Assembly (NCBI RefSeq): GCF_001293465.1
Contig: NZ_JSYZ01000005.1
Coordinates: 1 to 56,332 of the forward strand
DNA from: Pseudomonas asplenii
GTDB taxonomy: Bacteria; Pseudomonadota; Gammaproteobacteria; Pseudomonadales; Pseudomonadaceae
Direction of reading: 5' to 3'
Length of the DNA: 56,332 bases
Part shown: piece by piece, positions 1-9,226 of the stretch
Numbering within the stretch: the first letter of the stretch is position 1
Layout of the letters: each line of letters starts with the position of its first letter
Notes under the pieces: model-generated
What the model saw: only the letters and a program-made list of their open reading frames with translations
Told to the model about the DNA's origin: nothing
The model's database searches: none
Program-made: the position numbers and the translations under genes

Positions 1-185
1 AGTTTTACATTGGCGGTGACAACCGCCTGCTGCTTCAGGGCAAAGTAGCTGGACAGGGTGGGCTGCACGTCCAGGTCGAGCAGCAACACCCGCAAACCGG
101 CATCGGCAACAAAGCCGCCGAGATTGGCGGCAAGGGTGGTCTTGCCGACGCCTCCCTTGGTGGAGGCCAGTGCCACGACCTGCAT
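1..185 (-). CDS. parA: ParA-family ATPase, N-terminal part (runs off left edge)
   Basis: The visible 61 residues begin MQVVALASTKGGVGKTT, which carries the deviant Walker A motif KGGVGKTT of ParA/Soj ATPases, followed by LLLDLDVQPTLS, the Walker A' region. ParA proteins bind DNA in their ATP form and move replicons or integrated elements to daughter cells. The ATG at 185-183 is preceded by a good ribosome site (GGGAGGTGG). It starts 12 bases after the alpA gene upstream, so the two are probably one operon reading leftwards. An alpA-parA pair is the usual opening of the maintenance operon in ICEclc/PAGI-like integrative elements, so this is read as the edge of such an element. The rest of the protein is outside the window. 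Confidence 0.85.
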   Translation of the reverse strand, partial: MQVVALASTKGGVGKTTLAANLGGFVADAGLRVLLLDLDVQPTLSSYFALKQQAVVTANVK

Positions 186-197
186 CGACCACCTCCC

Positions 198-428
198 TCA
201 GTCTCGCAGGGCGCGGCGGTCGGCGAGCCACTGTTCGATCTCCAGCAGATCCCACCCGACCGCACGCTTGCCCAGGGGGAAGCTTTTGGGGAACTGGTCG
301 GCACGCATCATCGCGTAGATATGGGCGCGCTTGAGGCCGGTTTTCTGTTCGACTTCATCGCGGCGCAGGACGCGGTGTTCGAGCAGCGGTGTGGCGGGGG
401 CGTCGAGAGAGGCCGTCATTAGGATCAC
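198..428 (-). CDS. alpA: AlpA-family (MerR-like helix-turn-helix) element regulator
   Basis: A 76-residue protein with the core VLRRDEVEQKTGLKRAHIYAM, the helix-turn-helix of AlpA/phage excisionase-type regulators, followed by FPLGKRAVGWDLLEIEQWLA, the typical wing and C-terminal helix. Family members activate integrase or act as excision factors of prophages and integrative elements. It lies just upstream of parA on the same strand, and a strong hairpin at 485-514 separates it from the gene before it. The first residues (MILMTAS) allow a second start at Met4; I keep the longer one because the upstream AGGAGTGATC fits either. Family call is firm, the exact role is inferred. Confidence 0.85.
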   Translation of the reverse strand: MILMTASLDAPATPLLEHRVLRRDEVEQKTGLKRAHIYAMMRADQFPKSFPLGKRAVGWDLLEIEQWLADRRALRD

Positions 429-484
429 TCCTGAGGGTTTCTAAGGGTGATAAGGATTCAATAGCCTCTGGCCTGAGAGCGCCA

Positions 485-514
485 GGCAACTGCGGGCGTC
501 CGGCCGCAGTTGCC
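485..514 (-). terminator. GC-rich hairpin between coiled-coil gene and alpA
   Basis: Perfect 11-bp stem GGCAACTGCGG / CCGCAGTTGCC around an 8-base loop, placed right after the stop of the 529-1260 gene on the minus strand. No T-run follows, so it may be a weak terminator, an mRNA-stabilising structure or a regulator site for alpA. Confidence 0.4.
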
Positions 515-528
515 GTTCGGTGGGCGGG

Positions 529-1260
529 TCAGCTGGCCAGGCTGCGCCGGGCTGCCGCGAAGTGCTTTTGCATGGAGCGTTCGGAGATCCCGATGTGCCC
601 CAGGTGGTGGGCAATGATCAGCTCCATGATGGCGCTGTCACTTTCATAGCGGGTGAAGGGCATCCCGGTCGGTGAGCGACCACGCAATGCCGTCAGCAGA
701 CCGCCGATGATGTTCAGCAAGGTGGACCGGCTGCGATCGCTCAGGTGGTCGGGCTGCAGTTGCTGTTGCAGGTCGGCGACTTGCTGGGTGAGTGCGGTGT
801 TCTCTTGTTTCAGGGCCAGACACTGCGTGGTGGTGTCGTTCAAGCGTTGGGCGAGGTTGCGGTGATCATTGAGCAGTTCCTGGATGGTGGCCTGACTGAG
901 CCAACGGCGCCCCGGCGGACTGAAGAGGAACCGCGGTCGGTCATCCGGGTAGTGTTTTTCCAGCCAGGTTCTCAGGTCGACATGGCGGACGGTGAGGTCC
1001 GGGTCATCAAGGAGGGTGGGGTCATCGCAGGTAATGCCGGCCTTGCCGTAGGGGAGGTCACCGTTGAGCAGGGCGTCGAAGATTCGGTCAGCCTTGAGCA
1101 GCAGATCGGGCCAGCGCGGGAAGTCCTCAGGTGTCGGCCGTGGTCGGTCCCTCAGACAGGCCAGTATCTGATACTCGAAACGGTGCAGGTTGCTCCAGCG
1201 GATGGCGGCCTCGATCGGGCGGTAATAGACCTTGATGAGTCGCGTGGATGAATGGCGCAT
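529..1260 (-). CDS. Hypothetical coiled-coil protein of integrative elements
   Basis: A 243-residue protein without an assignable enzyme motif. It begins MRHSSTRLIKVYYRPIEAA and has a tryptophan-rich N-terminal half, then a clear heptad coiled coil near residues 135-170 (LAQRLNDTT, LKQENTALTQQVADLQQQL), and a C-terminal helical part. Long antisense ORFs in this span are shadows. It precedes alpA-parA on the same strand with a 100-base gap containing a hairpin. I recall similar uncharacterised proteins beside alpA-parA in Pseudomonas integrative elements, but cannot check that here. It could be a DNA-binding or structural partner of the maintenance module; function unknown. Confidence 0.6.
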   Translation of the reverse strand: MRHSSTRLIKVYYRPIEAAIRWSNLHRFEYQILACLRDRPRPTPEDFPRWPDLLLKADRIFDALLNGDLPYGKAGITCDDPTLLDDPDLTVRHVDLRTWLEKHYPDDRPRFLFSPPGRRWLSQATIQELLNDHRNLAQRLNDTTTQCLALKQENTALTQQVADLQQQLQPDHLSDRSRSTLLNIIGGLLTALRGRSPTGMPFTRYESDSAIMELIIAHHLGHIGISERSMQKHFAAARRSLAS

Positions 1261-1727
1261 GGGGGGACCCTCATGATAGGGGCTTAGGTCATGGAGTGAA
1301 CTCCTGGTTGGGCGGCTGTTCTGGGCTCGTGCGACGGGCGAGCTTGGGCAGTCGCAGGGATATCATCCAACTAAATGACTGAGATAGGGTCATGAGATCG
1401 AGGTTTTGTCTGGACGCTATTCTTTTGAATGTCGAGAGCGCGGACGGTGGATTGGTTTGGATAGCTCTGATGCCCTCGACGGTTGCAGAATAAAAACTCA
1501 ATTCTGTGTCCGGGAATTGTTGACCACTACATGGCTTCCCTATACGCACAAGGTCGCACAGAGCTACAGAGCTACAGAGCTACAGAGCCGCTTGGCCGCC
1601 ATTCTCATGGTTAAGCCGCTAGCATCGCTCTTTCCGTGTTGCGCCTTGCCGCAGATGCAAGCCCCCACGCCGGCTCACCTAAGCAGGGAGCCGCAGACTT
1701 GTGATTGGGTAATGGCTTAAGCACGAG
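1261..1727. other. Intergenic stretch between element module and NRPS arm
   Basis: This 467-base stretch holds no convincing gene; short ORFs in both directions lack recognisable domains and good ribosome sites. It must contain the start signals for the leftward coiled-coil gene and the end of the leftward NRPS operon. No clear rho-independent terminator follows the carrier-protein gene. It contains one short tandem repeat (see 1562-1585). Confidence 0.5.
1562..1585. repeat. Three tandem copies of an 8-bp unit
   Basis: The unit AGCTACAG occurs three times head to tail with a partial fourth copy (AGCC follows). It lies in the gap between the element module and the biosynthetic cluster. Such a short repeat can vary in copy number by slippage; no function is evident. 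Confidence 0.8.
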
Positions 1728-1973
1728 TTAGGCTGTCAGGTACTGCTCCAATACTGCAACCGCGCAGGTGGATGCGGTTGTAAAAACGAAAATCACCATT
1801 GGGTCAACTTCTTGGTCAATAACCTGAGAAATTTGGAATCCGGCTTCTACCGCTAATAATGAATCGCCGCCGGAGTTAAAGAAGTCGTCATCTGCGGTCA
1901 GTGATGGTACTTGAGTTACTGAACGAAAGATTTCTAAGATTTTATCTTCTAGGGGTTGGATCTCGATGGTCAT
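1728..1973 (-). CDS. Free-standing peptidyl/acyl carrier protein
   Basis: An 81-residue carrier protein. The phosphopantetheine site is in DDDFFNSGGDSLLAVE, where the Ser of GGDSL is the attachment residue. An ATG at 1973 with AAAGGAAG five bases upstream is preferred over the GTG at 1979, which sits on the ribosome site. It is the last gene of the minus-strand arm, 35 bases after the flavin monooxygenase. A lone carrier beside a monooxygenase commonly holds an amino or fatty acyl substrate while it is modified, or acts as donor for a starter condensation domain. Which adenylation domain loads it cannot be told from sequence. The protein ends soon after the carrier fold, so it is a single domain. 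Confidence 0.9.
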   Translation of the reverse strand: MTIEIQPLEDKILEIFRSVTQVPSLTADDDFFNSGGDSLLAVEAGFQISQVIDQEVDPMVIFVFTTASTCAVAVLEQYLTA

Positions 1974-2008
1974 AACCACTTCCTTTGGCTGGTATCTCGG
2001 GGTTTTCG

Positions 2009-3058
2009 TTATGCATGGGCCGTGCGGACAACAGGTTGTTCCAACTCGGACATGTACTTTTGCAAGGTGCTCAACTGGTCGAGACCTTCTATGACACGCT
2101 CGTGCTTGAGCCCAAAGTCAATGAGGCATGCAACCTCGTCAACGCCTGCCGCATGGCAAAGATTAATCACTTGTCGTGCGTGATTAAGATCACCGATGAG
2201 GCCTGCCTCGTTCAGGTATCGCTGTGCGCTGTCCTTTATTTGTGCGCGTACCGTCTCGTGGGTGTCAGGGGCCACCCGTTGACTGGCGCCAGTTCGATAG
2301 GGCGTCAAGGAACCGATTAGATAGTCTTCAAGTGCAGTTTGAGCGTCTTGTAGTGCCTGTTCACGGCTGGGGGCTAGATAGGTATGGAGCATCAGCGTCA
2401 CGTGTCCGCGCCAGGAGCTGCCGGTTTTCGCCAATGCTGTGCGATAGGCTCTGATTTTTTTCGCCAACTCGGGAATGTCTTGTTTGACCAAGTGGGTCAA
2501 GACCCCTGCTTGGGCGCGACCGGCTTCTTCAAAGGTGTCCAGTGTGCCCGACGACGAGATCCATAATTGTAGAGGGGCAACAGGAGGAGGGAAGGTTGAG
2601 ACTTTCGAAGCCCCGTCGCCGAAAGACTGGCCTGACCATAGATCCCTGAGGGTCTGTACGGTCTCAAAGGTTGAATCGCGTCTGTGTTCATAAGCCCCGG
2701 GTGCCAGCACGAAATCACGAGGATTCCAGCCTGATGCTAGTGAAATACCCACTCTGCCGTTCGACAGATTGTCAACGACGGACCACTCTTCAACCAGGCG
2801 TAAGGGGTGATGCAAAGGCACGACGACACTCCCGGCGCGGATGTGCACCCGTTCAGTCACCGTGGCTACTGCCGCACCGAGTACTGCTGGGTTCGGGTAG
2901 AGCCCTCCCACGGGGTGAAAGTGCCGCTCCGGGATCCACACGGCTGCGAAACCGTGGGCGTCAGCGTAGCGAGCCCCATCCAGTAGTAATTGATAGGTGC
3001 TGCCGGTGGACTTTTTACCGGTTGCTGCATCCGCAAAGTAAAATAGGCTGAGTTGCAT
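2009..3058 (-). CDS. Luciferase-like flavin monooxygenase (MupA/Atu3671 type)
   Basis: A 349-residue protein starting MQLSLFYFADAATG, with WIPERHFHPVGGLYPNPAVL and VHIRAGSVVVPLHHPLRLVEEW, the conserved blocks of bacterial luciferase-like (LLM) monooxygenases, and GISLASGWNPRDFVL typical of the subgroup found in natural-product clusters. These enzymes use reduced flavin and oxygen to hydroxylate or otherwise oxidise a substrate. AAGGAAG lies eight bases before the ATG. It sits between the NRPS (65 bases upstream) and a free-standing carrier protein (downstream), suggesting it oxidises a carrier-bound intermediate. The precise reaction (C- or N-hydroxylation, oxidative cleavage) is not predictable. 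Family call firm; substrate inferred. Confidence 0.88.
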   Translation of the reverse strand: MQLSLFYFADAATGKKSTGSTYQLLLDGARYADAHGFAAVWIPERHFHPVGGLYPNPAVLGAAVATVTERVHIRAGSVVVPLHHPLRLVEEWSVVDNLSNGRVGISLASGWNPRDFVLAPGAYEHRRDSTFETVQTLRDLWSGQSFGDGASKVSTFPPPVAPLQLWISSSGTLDTFEEAGRAQAGVLTHLVKQDIPELAKKIRAYRTALAKTGSSWRGHVTLMLHTYLAPSREQALQDAQTALEDYLIGSLTPYRTGASQRVAPDTHETVRAQIKDSAQRYLNEAGLIGDLNHARQVINLCHAAGVDEVACLIDFGLKHERVIEGLDQLSTLQKYMSELEQPVVRTAHA

Positions 3059-3123
3059 GTTCAGGTCTTCCTTAACAGCGAAATTTCAACAGGATTGTCC
3101 AGCTCTCAAACGGTTGATAAACG

Positions 3124-6100
3124 TCAACGAAAACCGTCCGCGGGCGGGAAAAATCCTTGCTCCACTCCATGGGCCACGAAGTTTTCAATCCATGATTTCG
3201 TGGGCTTGAAGTACTGAAAACCCAGTTTGTCGAGCCAGGCGTCAGTCACGGCATGCTTGAGTGCAACTGGGCGACCTGCACCTCGGTAGGTCATCGGTAG
3301 AATCCGGCCGACATCTTCCATCCGTGCCTTGTCGCGCCCCAATATCGGCAACGTCTCTTCGAATTCCTGAGCCGATACCAGGTCGATGCCATACCCCAGC
3401 TCGTTAAGGATTCGGATGAACTCACCATAGGGCAGTGCGTTGGGGGTCTGAATATGAAATGTGCGACCTGCAGCCAGAGGCTGGCCGCTGAGCAGCAGAA
3501 CCGCCTGGGCCATGGTGTCGGCCGGAATGAGTTGAATACGCCGTTCCGTCCAGTCGGCAGCAACGCCCAGACCCATGACTGCGCGTACATAGCGACTGAA
3601 AAAGTGCGCATCGATATTTCGCTGGAATTTGCCGCTCACGGAGTTAGGCGAAACAGTGCCAACTCTGAAGACGGTCGCGTAGTCGCCGGATTTATTGAAG
3701 TCGGCGATCAAATGCTCCGCGAAAATTTTGCTGGCCGAATAGGCTTCAGTCGGTGTCTGCCCAACTTCAAGCTGATACTCGTTGATGGATCTCGCCACGC
3801 CATCCAGACTCCGCCCCGCCACCCCGATAGTCGAAATGTGGCAGAGACTAGGCTTGACTAGCTGTGAGCACAGCTCAATCACGCGCTCTGTTCCATCGGT
3901 GTTGACAGCAAAGAAGTCGCGCTCTGAGCCAACATGGCGCACGTCCGCTGCTGCGTGTATGACTCTGTCACACGTCGCAATCAGAGCCGAATGCGTCCGC
4001 TTGCCAATGCCTAAGTTTCTTTCACGCAAGTCTCCCCTAATGCACCGTACTCGTCGGGAAAATACTGATGCATCGATCTCGGACTGCGGGAAGTACCAGG
4101 CATATTGGCTGGCGAGCCGATCCTGGGCGGCTTGATCATTCTGGGCACGTACTAGGCACACAATTTCCAGTTGCGGATAGATGCAAAGAAGCTCATGCAG
4201 AATATGTACACCGAGCATGCCGGTGGCCCCGGTCAGCAGCACCTGCCTGCAATCACGCCAAGTGTCGAGGCTAGCATCAATGCGTGTGAAATCGATTTCG
4301 GGCTCAGCGGCAGCGGGAACCTCATTGATGATGGTCTGCGGCTGCTCGTGATGGGGTTGCACGGTGTCGATCCAGCGGGCAAGTAACTCCACTGTTCTGT
4401 GTTCAAACACCACTTGAGGCATCAGACTGATGCCAGCCTGTCGTAACTGAACGGTGATAGCGATCGCTAGTAACGAGGTCCCACCGACTTCGAAGAAGTC
4501 ATCGGCCACTGCCTCTACTTTATAGGCCAGTACGTCCTGCCAGATGCGTGCGATCAATAGCTCCGAAGGGCTTGAAGGGGGCCGACTGTCGGTGATTGTA
4601 CTGAAGACCGTAGGTATTCTTTTCCGGTCAATTTTTCCGTTGTTGGTGATTGGCAAGGTGTCCAAGACGGTAACCACCGACGGCAGCATGTAGTTGGGTA
4701 GACGTCTGGACAGCGCCTCTTTGATCAAATTAGATAGCTGAACCTTCTTAAGTCTTGCCCCTGGATTGTTACCGTCGGCTGACTGTTCTGGCCGGAAGCT
4801 GCGTCCGGCAAGCGTAGCGAACAAATTGTCCGGATGCGCCGATGTCGAAAGCACCATGTCGAAATACCCGTCTGGATGATCCGAGTAGTTGAACGAGACG
4901 TTGTAGCCGCACTCGGCAGAGAGCTCACGAAGCGCTTCAGGGATCACACCATCAGGCAGCGTCGAAGGAGTATCGGTTGAGTAGAGTTCATCGCGCCGGC
5001 GCAGATCTTCAATCAATAGTCCGTGAGGTACACCGGTGAATGCGAAAGTAGTGTCTGCTTTCAAACATAGATGTTCGGCCAGCTTCTCAAACGTCCAGTT
5101 TTCAGCACGCCATTCCTGCCAGTTCAATGCTGGCAAGTCATCATTGCACATGACCTTGGGGCGCCTGAGCGTGACGTCATATCGATACTTGTTCATCTCC
5201 GTGGCGTGCCGTCCGCGACGGGGCTCGATACGCAGCATCAGCCCGGTTCTTTTTGAATAGTTGTTAAAGAAACGCGGGTTGATGTTCAGTTCTGGCTCAT
5301 CTTGGATAGCCTTTGCAATTCTAGACAGCAACTCTTCGTTCGTTAGTTGCGGTGCCCGAGCCGACTGTACCGAGGCATGGAACGTTTCCAGCAGACAGTA
5401 ATTCCTGACATCCCCCAGGTAGATCACGCCGTCCGGAGCGAGCCGGCCGAGCAAGGTGTCCAGTACTTCGGTCAAATAGGTAATATCGGGAAAGTACTGG
5501 CTGACCGAGTTGACCACAATGACATCGAATAGCGTGTCGTCCGCGGGCAGGTTCCTGGCTTCGGCCACTGACAACTCGATATTCGTGAGTCGTGAAAGCC
5601 GAAGTTTCTGGCGCAGTTTAAGAATGACCGAGGTAGAAAAGTCTGTGCCTACATAGCGTGCGCAATGCGGTGCGAGCTCTTGAGCAAGCAATCCCGTGCC
5701 GACCCCGACTTCAAGAACATTGGGGAGTGTCGAGCGCTTTTCTGTAATACAGCGCAAGATGTTCTCAACGGTTCCGTCAAGCCATTCATTCATGATGGAT
5801 GGCGCTATGGGTTGTTGATCGTAGCTGGAGTTCCAGCCTGTGAAGTCCCTCGTCCCGGGTGCAGAAATTTCATGGGTCTGATCGAAGAGAGTGCGCCAAT
5901 GGGCGACAACATCGGCGTCGAAATTATCCTGTTCCTGTTCGAGGTGGTTATCATGTGCTGTCACACAGGCCACGAGCCGGCAATTGCTCCCGGGCTCGCC
6001 GACTGCCAGCACCACTGCATTGTGGACGCTGGGGAGGCTGGTCAGTACCGCCTCGACTTCGCCTAACTCAATGCGAAAACCTCGCACCTTCACCTGACTG

Positions 6101-8742
6101 TCCAAACGCCCGCGGAACTCAAAGGTTCTCAGCGCTCTGTTCCAGCGGCCCCGATCACCACTTCGGTAAAACTTGCGTCCACTAAATTCGATGAAGCTGG
6201 CGCAGGTTTCTGCCTCACGATTGATATAGCCGGTGGCCACGCCTCGACCGCCTATCCAGATCTCTCCGGTGACATCGTCGGGTAGCACATTGCCGTGCTT
6301 GTCGGCGATTACGACTTCAACGCCTTCGAGCGGTTGCCCTATCGGGTAACCGGTGACTGGGTGTTGTGCATCGTACAAATACAACGTGGAAAAAATGGTC
6401 GCTTCGGTGGGGCCGTATGCGACGAAGACCTTGGCTCTGGGGAAGGCGTGAGACAAAGTTGACAGCAGGTCGGCAGGTACGACATCGCCGCCGGTGATTA
6501 CCACTCGAAGCGATTCATGAATGCGTGAGGTGGATTGCGACATTGACGTCAGCAGGTTTTCCATCAGTCCGGGAACCGCCTGGAAGATAGTCGCGGTCTT
6601 AAGCAATTCGTTAATCGCTTGCGGCGAGAAGATTTCCTCCTGTGTCACGATTCGGCTTTGTCCGCCTGCCAGCATGGCGATAAACAGCTCGAAGTAGAAA
6701 ACGTCAAAAGTGCTTGCCGCGAGTACCAGCCCAACATCCGAAGGCGAGCATTCATGCAGCAACTGACAGGCGCGCATGGTGTTGACGATATTGCCGTGGG
6801 AAACCATGACGCCTTTGGGCCTGCCGGTGGTGCCGGAGGTGTACAGAATGTAGCAAGGCGATCCGGGCACAACCTTCGCGTCAATCGTGCGCAATTGCTC
6901 TGGCGTGGGCTGCTCGTGGTTTTTACCGATGACGATACTCGGAATCGTATCGCAGCCCTTGTCTGCGCAAGACACAATTATCGCCCGGGCATTGGAGTCC
7001 GAGGTAATAAAGGCACGTCGATCTTCGGGGTCTGCAGGATTAATCGGTACAAATGCCGCACCCGCTCGGAGGACAGCTAGGGTGGCTACGGCAATATCGA
7101 CGCTGCGCTCGACACATATCGCGACGGTGTCACTCTGGTGCACGCCACTTTGCACCAACTGCACGGCCAGCGCGGCTGACTGGCGGCTGAGTTGATCAAA
7201 TGTCAATAGTCCGCGCTTATCCGAGACCGCACCAGCGTTGGGTGAGATTTGAGCCGCTTTAAGAAACAAGCCATGCAGTCCGCAGTCTGGCCAGGGCTGC
7301 TCGTCAGGTGTGCCTTTTGCGCTGGACAAATTGAGGAACAGAGGGAGTTGTGAGATGTCCTGTTGCGGCGTCTGCACGATACAGTTGAGTAGGCATTCGT
7401 AATGGCTGGCCATTTCTCGGATCACCTGCTCATCGAACAGATCAAGCGCATAGTTGATCCGCAGGCGCGCGTCCGTCGGGCGTCGCCACAACGTCCATTC
7501 CAGGTCGACCCGGGCGACGTCCAGATCGATCTTCAGGAGTTCGGTTCGCGTACCTTCCAACTCGACTTTTCCTGCTTCGACGTTCTGCAGAGTGAAAAGA
7601 ACTTGAAACAATGGGTTATGACTGAGTGAGCGCTCAGGGTTTAAGTCTTCTACCACCTGCTCGAATGGCATTCGCTGATGCTCCAGCGCGAGCAACGTCG
7701 TGTCTCTGAATGCTTTGAGGATGGTGGTGAAGCTGGCCTGTGAAGGAATGCGGGTGCGCAGCACGACCGTATTCACAAATAGCCCCAGGACATTCTCCAG
7801 TTCTTCGACCGGTCGGTTGGCGACAGGGGTGCCGAAGACAATGTCAGTCTGGCCTGAATACCGATGCAACAGCACCTTGAGTGCGGCGCCCAGGACCATG
7901 TAAAGCGAGCTGTCATACTGCTTGGCTAGGGCTTCTAGTGATTGCACCAGCCCCAGCGGAAGCGTCAGGTCAATATGTTTGCCCCGGAAATTGGCAATGG
8001 CCGGCCGGGGATTTGCCATTGGTAATTCAATTTGTGCGAGGTCGTGGAGCTGGGTCTTCCAGAAATGCCGGCTGCCGATACCTGCTTCGCTAGCAATCCA
8101 GGCTTTCTCGGCTGCGACGAAGGAACTGAAATCGATGTAGCCATTAGTAGGTAAGGCTTGCGAGGTCAGTGCAGCAGCATAAAAGCGTTGCAGGTCCTTG
8201 TGCAGAATACCCAGCGACCAGCCATCGGCGACGATGTGGTGAATTACTAGAGCCATCAGGCAAGTTTCGTCGTCAGTGCGAATGACAACGGCTTTGAGCA
8301 GTGGAGCGCAGCCTAGGTCAAATGGCTGCCAAATAAAACTATCCAGACATTGTTCTGGCGCTTCGGGATTGTCGAGAACAGTCAGGTCAGCGTCGACAGT
8401 TTCATGGATTACCGACTCAGGCTTGCCGTTGTCGTTGGCGTGGAAAGAAGTGCGCAAGCTGGGGTGCTTTTTGATCAGCGCTTGCAATGCCGCGCGTAGC
8501 GCATCCACGTTAACGTGGCCATGCAATTTGGCGATGCTGAAAATATTGTAGGCCGCACTGCTCGGGTCCATTAGGTGCAGGAACCACATACGTTTCTGGC
8601 CGTAAGACAGGGCGGATGTATCAATATCGAGTTGCGCGTGAGGCTCAGATTTTTTCTGTTCGCTCTTCATACGCTTGGCGAGAATTCTCTCGGCCGCTGA
8701 TCTTTGGTCCTTATGTACATCGGCCTTAGAACAAAAATCCAT
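3124..8742 (-). CDS. NRPS module with N-methylation and reductive release: C-A-NMT-PCP-R
   Basis: An 1872-residue synthetase. A condensation domain spans about 44-480 with the active site HHIVADG at 168-174. An adenylation domain follows, with ILYTSGTTGRPKG near 632 and AYGPTE; a methyltransferase is inserted after A8 (GFRIELGE) with LEVGVGTGLL near 1010 and VVNSVSQYFP, the hallmark of NRPS N-methyltransferases. The A10 motif (NGKIDR) comes next, then a carrier domain (FFEVGGTSLLA, Ser1423). A C-terminal thioester reductase carries the NAD(P) site TGATGMLG near 1504 and the catalytic YSASK at 1668-1672. The pocket residues I read are D-V-F-Q-I-G-A-I-F; this is not a textbook code, though D, F and G are shared with hydroxyphenylglycine codes. 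There is no thioesterase, so the product should leave as an aldehyde or alcohol. It is probably the last module of the line. Confidence 0.95.
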   Translation of the reverse strand: MDFCSKADVHKDQRSAAERILAKRMKSEQKKSEPHAQLDIDTSALSYGQKRMWFLHLMDPSSAAYNIFSIAKLHGHVNVDALRAALQALIKKHPSLRTSFHANDNGKPESVIHETVDADLTVLDNPEAPEQCLDSFIWQPFDLGCAPLLKAVVIRTDDETCLMALVIHHIVADGWSLGILHKDLQRFYAAALTSQALPTNGYIDFSSFVAAEKAWIASEAGIGSRHFWKTQLHDLAQIELPMANPRPAIANFRGKHIDLTLPLGLVQSLEALAKQYDSSLYMVLGAALKVLLHRYSGQTDIVFGTPVANRPVEELENVLGLFVNTVVLRTRIPSQASFTTILKAFRDTTLLALEHQRMPFEQVVEDLNPERSLSHNPLFQVLFTLQNVEAGKVELEGTRTELLKIDLDVARVDLEWTLWRRPTDARLRINYALDLFDEQVIREMASHYECLLNCIVQTPQQDISQLPLFLNLSSAKGTPDEQPWPDCGLHGLFLKAAQISPNAGAVSDKRGLLTFDQLSRQSAALAVQLVQSGVHQSDTVAICVERSVDIAVATLAVLRAGAAFVPINPADPEDRRAFITSDSNARAIIVSCADKGCDTIPSIVIGKNHEQPTPEQLRTIDAKVVPGSPCYILYTSGTTGRPKGVMVSHGNIVNTMRACQLLHECSPSDVGLVLAASTFDVFYFELFIAMLAGGQSRIVTQEEIFSPQAINELLKTATIFQAVPGLMENLLTSMSQSTSRIHESLRVVITGGDVVPADLLSTLSHAFPRAKVFVAYGPTEATIFSTLYLYDAQHPVTGYPIGQPLEGVEVVIADKHGNVLPDDVTGEIWIGGRGVATGYINREAETCASFIEFSGRKFYRSGDRGRWNRALRTFEFRGRLDSQVKVRGFRIELGEVEAVLTSLPSVHNAVVLAVGEPGSNCRLVACVTAHDNHLEQEQDNFDADVVAHWRTLFDQTHEISAPGTRDFTGWNSSYDQQPIAPSIMNEWLDGTVENILRCITEKRSTLPNVLEVGVGTGLLAQELAPHCARYVGTDFSTSVILKLRQKLRLSRLTNIELSVAEARNLPADDTLFDVIVVNSVSQYFPDITYLTEVLDTLLGRLAPDGVIYLGDVRNYCLLETFHASVQSARAPQLTNEELLSRIAKAIQDEPELNINPRFFNNYSKRTGLMLRIEPRRGRHATEMNKYRYDVTLRRPKVMCNDDLPALNWQEWRAENWTFEKLAEHLCLKADTTFAFTGVPHGLLIEDLRRRDELYSTDTPSTLPDGVIPEALRELSAECGYNVSFNYSDHPDGYFDMVLSTSAHPDNLFATLAGRSFRPEQSADGNNPGARLKKVQLSNLIKEALSRRLPNYMLPSVVTVLDTLPITNNGKIDRKRIPTVFSTITDSRPPSSPSELLIARIWQDVLAYKVEAVADDFFEVGGTSLLAIAITVQLRQAGISLMPQVVFEHRTVELLARWIDTVQPHHEQPQTIINEVPAAAEPEIDFTRIDASLDTWRDCRQVLLTGATGMLGVHILHELLCIYPQLEIVCLVRAQNDQAAQDRLASQYAWYFPQSEIDASVFSRRVRCIRGDLRERNLGIGKRTHSALIATCDRVIHAAADVRHVGSERDFFAVNTDGTERVIELCSQLVKPSLCHISTIGVAGRSLDGVARSINEYQLEVGQTPTEAYSASKIFAEHLIADFNKSGDYATVFRVGTVSPNSVSGKFQRNIDAHFFSRYVRAVMGLGVAADWTERRIQLIPADTMAQAVLLLSGQPLAAGRTFHIQTPNALPYGEFIRILNELGYGIDLVSAQEFEETLPILGRDKARMEDVGRILPMTYRGAGRPVALKHAVTDAWLDKLGFQYFKPTKSWIENFVAHGVEQGFFPPADGFR

Positions 8743-9226
8743 TCAATATACCATCCATAGTCGAGTAGCTCCTGCGAATAACCATAGAGTTTTATTTACG
8801 GTAGGGTCAAGAGCAAAAAATGAATTTTATCAATCGTGTAAATAGTGGCGTATGGCTATATTTCTCTGTAGGCCCCATATTACTTGGCGTTGCGTCTGTA
8901 ATGGGCCGTATGCGATTGTTCGTTCATGCCCGGTATGGAATTGGGGTTGTGTGGTGGTAATGGGGGACATGAAGGGAAAATAGCGCTTGCATCATCATTT
9001 GTATGAGTGAAAAACCTGATTAAAGGACGGTGGCGCTGGCTTTTCTTCGATCTGAATCGAACTATGCGGCTTGTGTAGACGTGAAAGTGTTTGTCAACGA
9101 TCGCGAAAAAAATCTTTACGCCTCTGTTTATCCTGTGTTACCAATAAAAGCTGCTGGGAAAGCTGTAGGATTATTTCTGGAAATTAAATCCGATGCTCGG
9201 ATTAATTAAGGCTTGCCAGGGAAATA
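8743..9226. promoter_or_regulatory. Divergent control region of the NRPS cluster
   Basis: An AT-rich 484-base gap between the leftward NRPS and the rightward exporter, so both arms must start here. It holds no credible gene. A possible sigma70 promoter for the leftward arm is noted separately. No dedicated regulator gene is present anywhere in the cluster, so control probably comes from host regulators acting here. I see no clear symmetrical operator. Confidence 0.6.
8781..8810 (-). promoter_or_regulatory. Possible sigma70 promoter of the leftward NRPS arm
   Basis: On the minus strand TTGACC (8810-8805) and TATGGT (8786-8781) are separated by 18 bases, about 40 bases before the NRPS start codon. 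The -10 box is imperfect; this is a candidate only. Confidence 0.35.

Noticed and set aside
1289..1549. 86-codon minus-strand ORF in the intergenic gap
   Set aside because: No ribosome site, no family, and an overlapping opposite ORF of the same quality.
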